Assembly (NCBI GenBank): GCA_031277475.1
Contig: JAITMJ010000103.1
Coordinates: forward strand, 17,804-81,803
Length of the DNA: 64,000 nt
DNA from: Flavobacteriaceae bacterium
Lineage (GTDB): Bacteria > Bacteroidota > Bacteroidia > Flavobacteriales > Weeksellaceae
Direction of reading: 5' to 3'
In this document: piece after piece, positions 1 through 8,192 of the stretch
Layout of the letters: each line of letters opens with the position of its first letter
How positions within the stretch are numbered: position 1 is the stretch's first letter
Made by a program: the position numbers and the translations under genes
Notes under the pieces: model-generated
Told to the model about the DNA's origin: nothing
Database searches by the model: none
The model's input: the letters and a program-made list of their open reading frames with translations, nothing else

Positions 1-133
1 TTGGTATTCCACATATTCGGATATGTACAATGTTCACGCAACGCCGTCTTATTTTATTTTGGATGCCGATAACACCATTTTAGATATTCCCATTCATGCA
101 AGTAATGTTTTGGAATTTTTAAAACTCAAGTAA
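1..133 (+). CDS. Thioredoxin-like (TlpA/DUF5106-type) protein, C-terminal end only
   Basis: The window opens inside a gene; frame 2 reads without a stop to TAA at 131-133. The 43 visible residues include VHATPSYFILDADNTI, which matches the cis-Pro loop and following strand of thioredoxin-fold proteins (V-x-x-x-P-[ST]-Y-F-[IL]-[LV]-D). Such proteins in Bacteroidota are exported thiol-disulfide oxidoreductases. The catalytic CxxC would lie upstream, outside the window, so activity cannot be judged. The family call rests on this one short motif. Confidence 0.6.
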   Translation, partial: WYSTYSDMYNVHATPSYFILDADNTILDIPIHASNVLEFLKLK

Positions 134-509
134 ATTTTATTATCAGCATAAGTAAATATCTAATACTTTGTATCATTGGAAACGACTTCGGAGACCTAAC
201 GAAGTGGTTCGGCGGAGCCAAACGGAGGCGTTAAGAAAATTAAAAATTAATCCGTCAAAAAATTTTCACTGTTTGAGTGGCGGCAAAACTTTAACTTATG
301 AAATCCCATCTATCTTTCCGCCCGAGTTTTGAAAATTTTAGGATTAAGTTTTAATTTTTAGCCGAGTTTCCAAGTCTTGAACTTTTGGTTCTTTTGTTTC
401 AAGACAAAAGAACAAAATACAGAAAATCAATAGATTATAATCGTAGTTGCAAGTTTATTACATCAATGTGGATATTCAAATAAATTTTTGTAAAAATCCG
501 AAATATCAC
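134..509. other. Intergenic region with hairpin and repeat fragment
   Basis: No gene is visible. A fragment of the window-wide repeat (CTAACGAAGTGGTTCGG) lies near 197-213; the same words recur at 38930-38950 and, inverted, at 40188-40205. A strong inverted repeat TTCTTTTGT / ACAAAAGAA sits at 389-397 and 404-412. It is not followed by a T-run, so it is not a clear terminator. Confidence 0.5.
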
Positions 510-517
510 TATCTTTG
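488..517 (+). promoter_or_regulatory. Promoter of tRNA-Met
   Basis: TTG at 488-490, then 19 nt, then TATCTTTG at 510-517. This matches the Bacteroidota sigma consensus TTG-N17-23-TAnnTTTG. The tRNA starts 16 nt downstream. Confidence 0.75.
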
Positions 518-532
518 CACCACCAAAAAAAT

Positions 533-606
533 GGCGAGGTAGCTCAGATGGTTAGAGCGCAGGATTCATAACCCTGAGGTCACGGGTTCAATTCCCGTCT
601 TCGCTA
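533..606 (+). tRNA. tRNA-Met (CAT)
   Basis: A cloverleaf can be drawn: acceptor GGCGAGG pairs with CTTCGCT (first pair G-U), the D arm is GCTC...GAGC, the T arm contains GGTTCAATTCC, and the anticodon loop TTCATAA gives anticodon CAT. No CCA is encoded. The acceptor does not have the unpaired first position of initiator tRNA. An Ile tRNA with lysidine-modified CAT cannot be fully excluded by eye. Confidence 0.9.
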
Positions 607-615
607 CAAAATTTA

Positions 616-641
616 AAAATCGGATCGTTCCGATTTTTTTT
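616..641 (+). terminator. Terminator after tRNA-Met
   Basis: AAAATCGGA-tcgt-TCCGATTTTTTTT forms a short perfect hairpin followed by eight T, ten bases after the tRNA. Confidence 0.8.
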
Positions 642-682
642 CATTCGGAATTTATCTTGTTTCTTGTCTTTCCGTATTTTCT

Positions 683-690
683 TACCTTTG
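683..690 (+). promoter_or_regulatory. -7 box TACCTTTG upstream of pepP
   Basis: TACCTTTG fits TAnnTTTG and ends 30 nt before the pepP start codon. A TTG lies 23 nt upstream (657-659). Confidence 0.55.
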
Positions 691-720
691 TTGTCGGCAA
701 TTATTGTAAACTTATAAAAA

Positions 721-2493
721 ATGACAACATCCGAAAAAATCGCTTTGCTCCGCGAAAAAATGAAACAAAACAACATAGACGCATTCATCGTGTTTTCCGC
801 AGATCCGCATCTCAGCGAATATCTCCCTTTGGAATGGCAGGAAAGAAAATGGATTTCAGGATTCACGGGCTCTGCAGGATTTGTGGCGATTTCCCAAAAC
901 AACGCCGGACTTTGGACAGACGGACGATATTTTATGCAAGCCGCCGAAGAACTGAAAAATTCGGGAATCGAACTGATGAAAATGGGCGAAGAAAAAACAC
1001 CGGATTATATCGATTGGATCATCTCCGAAATTCCGTCCGGCGGAACAGTAGCCGTAAACGCTTTGGCAACATCTAATGCAGAGTGGGAACTGCTTTCGGA
1101 AAAATTAAATTCAAAAAATATCACGTTGGCGGATGTTCCGTTATTAAAAGAAATCTGGAATCCGAGACCGGCGCCTTCCAAAAACCCGATTTTCACACAT
1201 CCTGTAGAAAGAGCAGGAAAATCCGTAACCGAAAAACTTGCCGACATTCGCCAAAAAATGGAAGATAAAGACACCGATGTTCACATTGTTTCGAGTTTGG
1301 ACGATGTGGCGTGGACGCTGAATTTAAGAGGCAGCGACGTGAATTGTAACCCTGTTTTTCTGGCATATTTAATCATCACTAAAAATGATGCGATTCTTTT
1401 TACGGATTTGGAAAAATTAAATCCCGAAGCACGAAAACAATTAGACGATGCTTTCGTGAAAATGATGCCTTACGAAGAATTTTTTAATGATTTAAAAACC
1501 ATTAAAAACGAAAAAATATTGATTTCACCAAATAGCAATCAATTGATTTTTGAAACATTAAAGTCTGACAATCAATTTGTTAAAGCAGCCGTTCCGGGAA
1601 ATCTGATGAAGGCTCAAAAAAACGAAACCGAGTTGGAAGGTTGCCGAATTGCGATGGCGAAAGATGGCGTTGCGATGGTGAAATTTTTGTATTGGCTCGT
1701 TCACAACGTTGGAAAAGAACCGATGACGGAATATTCCATCGGCGAAAAACTGAGAAATTTCCGCGCCGAACAGAAAAATTTTGTAGGAGAAAGTTTCACG
1801 AGCATCGTCGGATACAAGGAAAACGGAGCGATTATACACTATTCCGCACCGAAAAACGGGAGCAAAGAAGTTTCCGCCGAAGCCACAATTTTAATAGATT
1901 CGGGCGGACAATACCTTGAAGGAACTACCGATATCACCAGAACTTTGGCGTTGGGAAAAGACGTTTCCGAAGAATTTAAAACAAATTATACTTTGGTTTT
2001 GCAAGGGATGATTCGCCTTTCGATGGTGAAATTTCCGAAAGGAACGCGCGGCGTTCAGTTGGATGCTTTTGCTCGAATGCCGCTTTGGAACGTCGGAAAA
2101 GATTATAATCACGGAACCGGACACGGCGTTGGAAGTTTTATGAACGTTCACGAGGGACCGCAAAATATCCGAAAAGAACTCAATCCGCAAGAATTGCTTC
2201 CCGGAATGATTTGTTCCAATGAACCCGGATTCTACCTCGATTACGGCTACGGAATCCGCCTCGAAAATTTGATTGCCGTAAAAGAATTTCGGAAAACGGA
2301 TTTCGGTTGGTTTTATGAATTTGAAACGCTGACGTTTTGTCCATTTTCAAAAGAATTAATCGTAAAAAATTTGTTAAGCGAAAAAGAAATCCGTTGGCTG
2401 AACGATTATCACAAAAAATGCGAAGAAAAAATCGCTCCACATTTGGAAGGCGACGTGAAAACTTGGTTTTTGAAGCAGATTGAGGAAATATAA
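721..2493 (+). CDS. pepP: Xaa-Pro aminopeptidase (M24B, aminopeptidase P family)
   Basis: This 590-residue protein removes N-terminal residues preceding proline and needs two divalent metals. It has two creatinase-type N-terminal domains (about 1-310) and a C-terminal M24 pita-bread domain. Metal ligands are visible: D393 and D404 in IDSGGQYLEGTTDITRT, the histidine of GTGHGVGSFMNVHEGP, the glutamate of SNEPGFY and the glutamate of GIRLEN. Length matches the three-domain form typical of Bacteroidota. The start was chosen because a TACCTTTG box lies 30 nt upstream. No signal peptide is seen, so it is likely cytoplasmic. The family assignment is firm. Confidence 0.95.
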   Translation: MTTSEKIALLREKMKQNNIDAFIVFSADPHLSEYLPLEWQERKWISGFTGSAGFVAISQNNAGLWTDGRYFMQAAEELKNSGIELMKMGEEKTPDYIDWIISEIPSGGTVAVNALATSNAEWELLSEKLNSKNITLADVPLLKEIWNPRPAPSKNPIFTHPVERAGKSVTEKLADIRQKMEDKDTDVHIVSSLDDVAWTLNLRGSDVNCNPVFLAYLIITKNDAILFTDLEKLNPEARKQLDDAFVKMMPYEEFFNDLKTIKNEKILISPNSNQLIFETLKSDNQFVKAAVPGNLMKAQKNETELEGCRIAMAKDGVAMVKFLYWLVHNVGKEPMTEYSIGEKLRNFRAEQKNFVGESFTSIVGYKENGAIIHYSAPKNGSKEVSAEATILIDSGGQYLEGTTDITRTLALGKDVSEEFKTNYTLVLQGMIRLSMVKFPKGTRGVQLDAFARMPLWNVGKDYNHGTGHGVGSFMNVHEGPQNIRKELNPQELLPGMICSNEPGFYLDYGYGIRLENLIAVKEFRKTDFGWFYEFETLTFCPFSKELIVKNLLSEKEIRWLNDYHKKCEEKIAPHLEGDVKTWFLKQIEEI

Positions 2494-2720
2494 ATGGAAA
2501 AAATTTTGTTTGAAAAAAGAATTTGCGAAATTTTGGACTCTATTCCGAGTTCGGTTTTGATGGCTCCACCGGACAAAAATAATCCTAATAAAGAGAATAT
2601 TCCAAAAATTAAAAGACCGTAATAATTTGAAAGCCAATAAATTAACGCCGAGGCAAAAAGGAAAACAAATAAAGAAACGAACGGGCGAAAGTTTTTTCGT
2701 CGATTTTTCTCTTTTTCCAT
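2409..2720 (-). CDS. Possible small membrane protein
   Basis: This 103-residue frame starts with a basic segment (MEKEKNRRKNFRPF) followed by two hydrophobic stretches (SLFVFLFASALIYWL and GLLIFGIFSLLGLFL). That arrangement looks like a small two-helix inner-membrane protein. The last 28 residues run antisense into the end of pepP, so the frame may be a degraded gene that lost its stop. A 42-residue plus-strand frame (2494-2622) covers the same stretch but looks less protein-like. I recognise no family. Confidence 0.35.
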   Translation of the reverse strand: MEKEKNRRKNFRPFVSLFVFLFASALIYWLSNYYGLLIFGIFSLLGLFLSGGAIKTELGIESKISQILFSNKIFSIYISSICFKNQVFTSPSKCGAIFSSHFL

Positions 2721-2787
2721 TCCACCGTCAGACCATTCGTCCGCTTTCTCATTTTTCTCAAAAAGCCAAACTACATAATGTTTTATT

Positions 2788-3495
2788 CTATTGTGTATTA
2801 AGGAAAAACACCAATTTTATAAGGTCTGTTTCTCGGTTTAATTTTATGTTGTTTTTCTTTATAAAATCTTTGATTTCATCTTTATTTTCGGGGAAAAAGT
2901 TTAAAAGTTCTTTGGTGTTTTTCGGAATTCTTATAATGTCTTTTTCGGTTTTGATGAAATAAATCAGCGGTTGGTTTTCAAATTTCGGAGGAATTCCCGG
3001 AATCAAGTGATTTGGCGGAGGAATCGGCGGTTTGAATTTTACGGTCAGTTTTTTCAAAAGCCGATTTTTACCGCTTACCAACTGAAAAAAATATCCGGTA
3101 AATTCGTCGTAAGTATTTATCAAAACCAGCGTTTCATGGGAATCTTCAAAAGTGAATTTCGACCATTCATTATCACCTATGATTCCTATTTCTTTCGGGG
3201 CTTCGTAAACATCATCGCCGTTTAAAAGTTCAATTTTATCTGCAAAAACATTGTAACGAATCGGCACAACATAGGAAGTATTTCCCAATTTTGCCGGAAG
3301 AAAATCCGTGTTATAATACGGCGAACCTTCAAGATCGGAGTAGGTTAGGGTGGTTTCTTCACCGGCATTAATTTTTTGCAAATTTCTCATACTGAAATCT
3401 ATCATAGTGGCTAAATAGTCCGGTCCCGTCGCAATTTGTGCATGAGTTTGTATTCCGGCAATCACAGTTATTGCAATGATAAAATTCTGTTTCAT
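2788..3495 (-). CDS. Secreted hypothetical protein
   Basis: The 235-residue protein begins MKQNFIIAITVIAGIQTHAQ, a signal peptide with A-x-A-like cleavage before Q. I chose this ATG (3493-3495) over one 26 codons upstream because it places the signal peptide at the N-terminus. The mature part is polar, with a proline-rich stretch (PPIPPPNHLIPGIPP) near residue 160. No known domain is recognised. It is probably periplasmic or outer-membrane associated. Confidence 0.75.
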   Translation of the reverse strand: MKQNFIIAITVIAGIQTHAQIATGPDYLATMIDFSMRNLQKINAGEETTLTYSDLEGSPYYNTDFLPAKLGNTSYVVPIRYNVFADKIELLNGDDVYEAPKEIGIIGDNEWSKFTFEDSHETLVLINTYDEFTGYFFQLVSGKNRLLKKLTVKFKPPIPPPNHLIPGIPPKFENQPLIYFIKTEKDIIRIPKNTKELLNFFPENKDEIKDFIKKNNIKLNRETDLIKLVFFLNTQ

Positions 3496-3548
3496 TAAGA
3501 TAAACTTTAAATATTCATACAAAAGTAATAATAATAATCGGTAAATGA

Positions 3549-3851
3549 ATGCAGGATTTACATTCCTCTGCAAATTATGCAGATGTTTTAAAATTGAAAA
3601 CGATAATAGATTCTATTTCAGCGAAATACATTTCCGATTTCCCGATTTCCGAAGTGTCGAATTTTAAATTGGGCGAACTTCAAACCGATTACAACGCTTT
3701 TGTAAAAGCACTTCAAGACGAGGAATTGTTTACGCGGTTGCAACCTTACGCTCCGAAAAATATCGCCGCCGTTCAAAGCATTTCCGAATACAAAAACCGA
3801 ATTTCCATGCTTTGCCAACAATTAAAAATAGTGTTTGTATCTTGTGGTTGA
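3549..3851 (+). pseudogene. Gene fragment of unknown family
   Basis: This frame encodes up to 100 residues with a coding-like composition (helical, with EVSNFKLGELQTDYNAF and LQPYAPKNIAAV). A stop lies directly upstream of its ATG. It runs head-on into an opposite-strand gene remnant, and the two frames overlap at 3773-3851. The protein-like part seems to stop near 3829, where the other remnant ends, so this is probably an N-terminal or internal piece left by a deletion. No family is recognised. Confidence 0.4.
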
Positions 3852-4193
3852 GTTTGTTTAGGTACTTGTTCTTTAGCTTCTCTACCAATAAGTCTGTTGC
3901 CAATTTTAACATATTCATCAAAAAGATTACGTTTGCTATCATTGACCATACCAAAGGTTTGCATATATCGAAGCAATTCTAATAGTAACTTTCCAACGAT
4001 AATGTCATCTTCGTTCGAAACAATAGCTTCTAAATTTTTACCTTTAGACATTCCATATTTTGAGTATAAATCGATTCCGGTTTTCTCAAAAACAAAAGTT
4101 TGATAAGTCGCATTAGTAAAATTAAGTACATAGCCTTCGGAATTAAGAAGACTACTAATTTTTCGTTTTTTCTATATAATCAAGTGTTGCCAT
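3829..4193 (-). pseudogene. Frameshifted 5' fragment of an Abi-like defence gene
   Basis: An ATG at 4193-4191 opens MATLDYIEKTKN and then hits TAG at 4155-4157. Reading continues in the next frame as ISSLLNSEGYVLNFTNATYQTF and, after about 110 residues, VGKLLLELLRYM. The motif pattern (leucine-rich start, VLNFTNATYQTFVFEKTGIDLY, SKGKNLEAIV) resembles the N-terminal domain shared by many abortive-infection-like proteins. One base must have been gained or lost between 4157 and 4171. The gene is cut off near 3829. Its start lies 5 nt after the stop of a methylase remnant, so the two were once one operon. Confidence 0.6.
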
Positions 4194-4198
4194 ATTTC

Positions 4199-4287
4199 TT
4201 ATCTCTCAATTATTTTCCTTTCCTCCTCCGTTATATTATAAAGTTGATACACCACCTCATCAATCTTCCCCTCAATATGTTCAACTT
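4199..4287 (-). pseudogene. C-terminal tail of a class II (Eco57I/TaqI-like) DNA methyltransferase
   Basis: The minus strand reads KVEHIEGKIDEVV followed by YQLYNITEEERKIIER and TAA (4199-4201), with a stop just upstream. The pattern I-D-x-x-V-Y-x-L-Y-x-[IL]-T-E-E-E-x-x-I-[IV]-E is the usual last segment of type IIG/Eco57I-like methylases. The rest of that gene (hundreds of codons) is absent. Together with the neighbouring Abi-like fragment it marks a deleted restriction/defence locus. Confidence 0.6.
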
Positions 4288-4315
4288 TTCAACTGAAGCG
4301 GTGCTCGTATTTTTA

Positions 4316-4425
4316 CTGCCAACCAATGGTTGAAAACCATTTACAGCCCAGCCCAATGGCAACGCCTTGGGATTATAAATCGTCAATTTTATTCATGCGC
4401 TCTGAAAGGGCAATACAAATTTCCA
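4316..4425. repeat. Palindromic repeat remnant (REP-like)
   Basis: Two hairpins lie side by side: AATGGTT-gaa-AACCATT (4325-4341) and CCCAATGGCAACGCCTTGGG (4352-4371). They are followed by CTCTGAAAGGGCAATAC (4400-4416). The words CAACGCC(T)TGGG and CTGAAAGGGC belong to a short intergenic repeat style I associate with Bacteroidota genomes. Only one copy is in this window. Confidence 0.5.
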
Positions 4426-4535
4426 AAACGAAATTTTTCTTGATAAAATGTAATATACTTTACAAAAGATAGTTCCCGCAGAAGCAAAAGCCGAAAACAT
4501 ACAGACAAAAAGTTTTAACGATACATTTAAATAAT

Positions 4536-4543
4536 TATATTTG
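4536..4543 (+). promoter_or_regulatory. -7 box TATATTTG
   Basis: TATATTTG fits TAnnTTTG and lies 25 nt before the GTG start of the DUF3857 gene. Confidence 0.6.
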
Positions 4544-4568
4544 CACACGTTTAAAAATTATAAACATA

Positions 4569-6503
4569 GTGAAACCAATATTATTAATTTTCGCATTGCT
4601 TTTCTCGGCAACTTCTTTTGCGCAACACAAATTTTTAGACGTTCCAAAGTTGAGCGACAAAGATGTGGCAAGCACAAAATCCGAAATAGAACCGGACGCT
4701 CCTGCGGAAGTTTTGTACAGATCTTACCACTATCGAATGGATTATGAAGACGGAAATATGTATAAAGACGTGATTGACCGCGTGAAAATTTATAATAAAG
4801 ATAATGCAGACGATTTTCTGAATATCGAAGTGATGACTTATGATGACGGCTACAACAACAGAGAGGTTTTAAGCGATTTGAAAGCCGTAACCTACAATAT
4901 GGAAAACGGAAAAGTAACGGCTACAAAAGTGGACAAAAATTCCAAATACAAATCTGTGGAAGACAAAAACTACATCGTCAATAAATTTGGTTTTTTAAAC
5001 GTGAAAGACGGTTCCGTAGTCGAATATTCTTACAGCATAAAATCACCGTTTTGGGAAGCAACGCCGAGAGTTTTCGTGGAGGATGAAATCCCGATAAGAT
5101 ATTTTGAATTTGTATTTGATACGCCGATAGTTATAGGATATACCATTGATTACAGAGGAACCCTTGTTCCAAAATACAGAGACGTAAAAGAATCGAGAAT
5201 GTATGGATTTGATTATCAAACTTATCGCTACGGATACGAAAATCTTCAGGCTTTCAAAAAAGAACTTTTTGTCCGAAATAATAATGATCACAAAACTTCA
5301 ATAAAAGCAGGTCTAAATTCCGTAACGAGAAAAGAAGGTATAACAAAATATGCCGTTACTTGGAACGATGTCAGAAAAACCATATACAACCACGATGATT
5401 TCGGGTATCAACTGAAAAAAACACATCTCGTGAAAAATATGCTTCCCGGAGAAATTACCAATATTCAAAATATACAAGAAAAAGCCGCCGCCATTTTGAA
5501 ATTCGTGCAAAACAATTATGTTTACAACGAAAAAGATTTCGTGATTACGGATAAAGGCGTGAAAAATCTTATTGACACCAAAACCGGAACATCATCGGAA
5601 ATCAATTTGCTGCTGATTATGCTACTGAGAAATGCGGGTATTGATGCCAATCCTGTGGCTTTATCAACGGCAGATAGAGGAATGCTTCTCACCTACAGTC
5701 CGTCTCTCAATCAATTTAATTACGTCATCGCTGCGTTTGAAGACGGCGGAAAAACGTATCTTTTAGACGGAACTTCAAAATTTACGAAAATCAATCTACT
5801 GCCGCCGAAAGTCTATAATTATGTCGGAATTTTAATGCCGGAAAAAAAAGATTCAAAACAAATTGAAATCACCTATCCCGACCTCAGCGAAACTTTTTTG
5901 ACCATTGATGCCAAAATGAACGCAGACCGAAGTTTTGAAGGACACTTTTCCGACCGCGATACGAATCTTTACGCTTTAATGGTTGCAGAAGAATACCACG
6001 AAAACAAGGAAGAATTTCAAAAAACATACAAAGACCGATATTTGTTTTCGTTTGGCGATTTGCAATCCGGGCAAAAAGAAACCGGCGATTTTGAAACGAG
6101 TTTTGATTTCGATTCCGATACATTTTCAGATGAAATCGGCAATAAAATCGCGTTCAATCCGCTGCTTTTTTTGTACAGAGCAAACCATGATTATTCCCAA
6201 ACCGAAGAAAGAAGATCGCCGTTGGAATTTGTATCCAGAAACAGAAAAGTTAAAAAAGCAACCATCACACTTCCCGAAGGTTACGCTTTTGAAAATGTTC
6301 CGAAATCCAAAAAATTCCGAACCGAAGAAAGCGAAATCCAATATTCTTACATCGTAACGCAGAAAGACAATAAACTCACTGTAGAAACAGCCGTAACCAT
6401 AGATGCCGTAGTTTTTCCGGAAACCTATTATCCGTTGTTCAAAGAAATGTTTGACAACATCACGCAAATGGAAGCGCAAGTGGTAACGGCGGTGAAAAAA
6501 TGA
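4569..6503 (+). CDS. DUF3857/transglutaminase-like exported protein
   Basis: This 644-residue protein starts with GTG and a signal peptide (MKPILLIFALLFSATSFAQ). The first half matches the DUF3857 beta-sandwich common in Bacteroidota, with YNVE-type strands. The middle (about residues 300-400, IQEKAAAILKFVQNNYVYNEK ... LLRNAGIDANPV) is a transglutaminase-like fold. The usual catalytic cysteine region appears as TGTSSEINLLLIMLLRNAG, with serine where many homologues have cysteine, so it may be inactive. The C-terminus resembles DUF3858. The role is unknown, presumably in the periplasm or at the outer membrane. Confidence 0.85.
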   Translation: MKPILLIFALLFSATSFAQHKFLDVPKLSDKDVASTKSEIEPDAPAEVLYRSYHYRMDYEDGNMYKDVIDRVKIYNKDNADDFLNIEVMTYDDGYNNREVLSDLKAVTYNMENGKVTATKVDKNSKYKSVEDKNYIVNKFGFLNVKDGSVVEYSYSIKSPFWEATPRVFVEDEIPIRYFEFVFDTPIVIGYTIDYRGTLVPKYRDVKESRMYGFDYQTYRYGYENLQAFKKELFVRNNNDHKTSIKAGLNSVTRKEGITKYAVTWNDVRKTIYNHDDFGYQLKKTHLVKNMLPGEITNIQNIQEKAAAILKFVQNNYVYNEKDFVITDKGVKNLIDTKTGTSSEINLLLIMLLRNAGIDANPVALSTADRGMLLTYSPSLNQFNYVIAAFEDGGKTYLLDGTSKFTKINLLPPKVYNYVGILMPEKKDSKQIEITYPDLSETFLTIDAKMNADRSFEGHFSDRDTNLYALMVAEEYHENKEEFQKTYKDRYLFSFGDLQSGQKETGDFETSFDFDSDTFSDEIGNKIAFNPLLFLYRANHDYSQTEERRSPLEFVSRNRKVKKATITLPEGYAFENVPKSKKFRTEESEIQYSYIVTQKDNKLTVETAVTIDAVVFPETYYPLFKEMFDNITQMEAQVVTAVKK

Positions 6504-6544
6504 GATAATCAAATAAACGCTTATGAAACACCCATGACAAAAAT

Positions 6545-6655
6545 TTGACCCACAAATCCGAAGGATTCGCCGACACCATTAAAAAAATAAAAATACAGGA
6601 GGCAAAACCGAAGGTTTCGCCGATTCCATTGAAAAAAAATAAAAATACATGAGGC
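6545..6655 (-). repeat. Family A tandem repeat, two units
   Basis: On the minus strand two ~52-nt units occur in tandem, each with TGCCTC, a T-rich tract, AATGG(A/T)(A/G)TCGGCGAA and a mini-hairpin. The mini-hairpins are AAACC-TTC-GGTTT and AATCC-TTC-GGATT. The flank AAACACCCATGACAAAA at 6522-6542 recurs in inverted orientation at 39033-39050. Other copies lie at 32836-32955, 33158-33210, 38826-39052 and 40186-40252. Confidence 0.75.
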
Positions 6656-6681
6656 ACAGGGAGCTTATAAAATATAAACAG

Positions 6682-8166
6682 ATGAAAAAAACACATAATT
6701 TATTGATATTCATAATATTATTAATAATATTCAAATCGCTGTTTTTTTTAACCAAACACATTCAAGAAGACGCATTCATCACTTGGCGGGTTGCTAAAAA
6801 CATTGTAGATTTCGGTGTTTACGGATTCAACGGAGATGTGAAAATTTCTGCCTCCACCACACATTTGTATGTATTGATTAGTGTGATTTTCAGGCTTTTA
6901 TTTTCCGATAATTTCATTTATCCGCTGCTGATTTTCAACAGTATTTTGTTCACCTTCGGAACAAAACACATCGCAGATTTATTATTAAACAGCGACAAAT
7001 CCAAAATATGGTTCATCCTTTTCATCAATTTTTTGCCGCCGGCGCTGAAAATTTCTACCATCGGAATGGAATTCGGAATGTTGTTTTTTTTCTACGCCTG
7101 CTTTTTGAAATACGCGATGGTGAAAAGGAAAACGTGGGCGTTTTTCATTTTCCCGATTTTGATTTCATGGACGAGATTGGATTCCGCACTTTTTCTGTCC
7201 GTCGCTTTTATTTATGATTTCATAAAACACAAAAAACCGAATTATGTCTTTATTTTTTCAGGAATTGTAAGTGCCGCCAGCCTCATCGGCTTCAATTATT
7301 TTTACTTCGGAGAAATCGTGAACAATACCATTACCGCTAAAAAAATTGCTTATGAAGAAGACAAAACATTGGCAGATCATTTCATAAAAATGATTTACAA
7401 TACCAACTTCTACTCTATGGTAAAAATTCCGAAGACTATCGCCCGCATCAATCTGTTTTTCATACTTTCGGTGGCACTGTCCATATTTGCTTTTTTCAAA
7501 ATAAAACACGTTTTGAGCAAAATCCAATTTTTTATTCTATGCACAATTTATACTTACGCGTGGAGCAGAATTTTCATTTTCGGCTTTGCCAACAGTTGGT
7601 TCGATTGGTACTATTGGATTCCGCAAATATTTATGTTCGTCCCCGTAATCTTATGGTTCACCGAAAAAATCACGCTACAAAAAACATTAATTTATATTCT
7701 TCTGTTTTGCTTGCCGATGACGCTTTACCAAACGGTGCACTCCATTGCAAGCGGAAACGGAAATTGGAATTACAGCAGAAAAGTGGGAATGTATATAGAC
7801 AGCCTCGAGCCGAATAAAAATAAAACCATCTATTTGGAAGCCGCCGGCTATATTTCTTATTTTTCCAAACTGAAAGTGATAGATTATGTAGGATTGGTGG
7901 ACAAAAGAGTAACCGAAGAATTTAAAAAAGACCCCAAAAATGTAGATGAAAACATTTTGAAAAGTTTAAAACCCGATTATATTTTAGACTTTGATCATCC
8001 GATGTTTAACGGAAGAATTGATTCCGCAACCCAAAATCAATATCAATTAATAAAAACCTTTCGGATTTCCGATGTTGCCCAATCAAACAACGGCATGTTA
8101 GACAAAACCTATAAACTGAAACCTTCCGGAAAAGATTATTATCTATATAAAAGAATTAAAAACTGA
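6682..8166 (+). CDS. GT-C fold membrane protein (glycosyltransferase 39-like)
   Basis: The 494-residue protein has about nine to eleven hydrophobic helices. The first loop reads EDAFITWRVAKNIVDFGVYG, which fits the D/E-D/E-A-[FY]-I-x-x-R-x-A-x-N-x-x-x-x-G pattern of polyprenyl-phosphate-dependent mannosyl/arabinosyl transferases. It is followed by N-G-D-x-x-x-x-x-S-T-x-x-L-Y. A soluble C-terminal domain (from about residue 380) follows. The ATG at 6682 was preferred over one 11 codons upstream, which lies in repeat sequence. The donor is probably a lipid-linked sugar; the acceptor is unknown. Confidence 0.7.
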   Translation: MKKTHNLLIFIILLIIFKSLFFLTKHIQEDAFITWRVAKNIVDFGVYGFNGDVKISASTTHLYVLISVIFRLLFSDNFIYPLLIFNSILFTFGTKHIADLLLNSDKSKIWFILFINFLPPALKISTIGMEFGMLFFFYACFLKYAMVKRKTWAFFIFPILISWTRLDSALFLSVAFIYDFIKHKKPNYVFIFSGIVSAASLIGFNYFYFGEIVNNTITAKKIAYEEDKTLADHFIKMIYNTNFYSMVKIPKTIARINLFFILSVALSIFAFFKIKHVLSKIQFFILCTIYTYAWSRIFIFGFANSWFDWYYWIPQIFMFVPVILWFTEKITLQKTLIYILLFCLPMTLYQTVHSIASGNGNWNYSRKVGMYIDSLEPNKNKTIYLEAAGYISYFSKLKVIDYVGLVDKRVTEEFKKDPKNVDENILKSLKPDYILDFDHPMFNGRIDSATQNQYQLIKTFRISDVAQSNNGMLDKTYKLKPSGKDYYLYKRIKN

Positions 8167-8192
8167 AAAATTCTTAACTTCCAAGCCTTGCA

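Noticed and set aside
2494..2622. 42-codon plus-strand ORF directly after pepP
   Set aside because: Short, no recognisable features, and the opposite strand looks more like a membrane protein; neither is certain.
4100..4333. 77-codon plus-strand ORF over the methylase and Abi remnants
   Set aside because: The protein-like signals are on the minus strand; this frame is a shadow rich in Phe/Leu.
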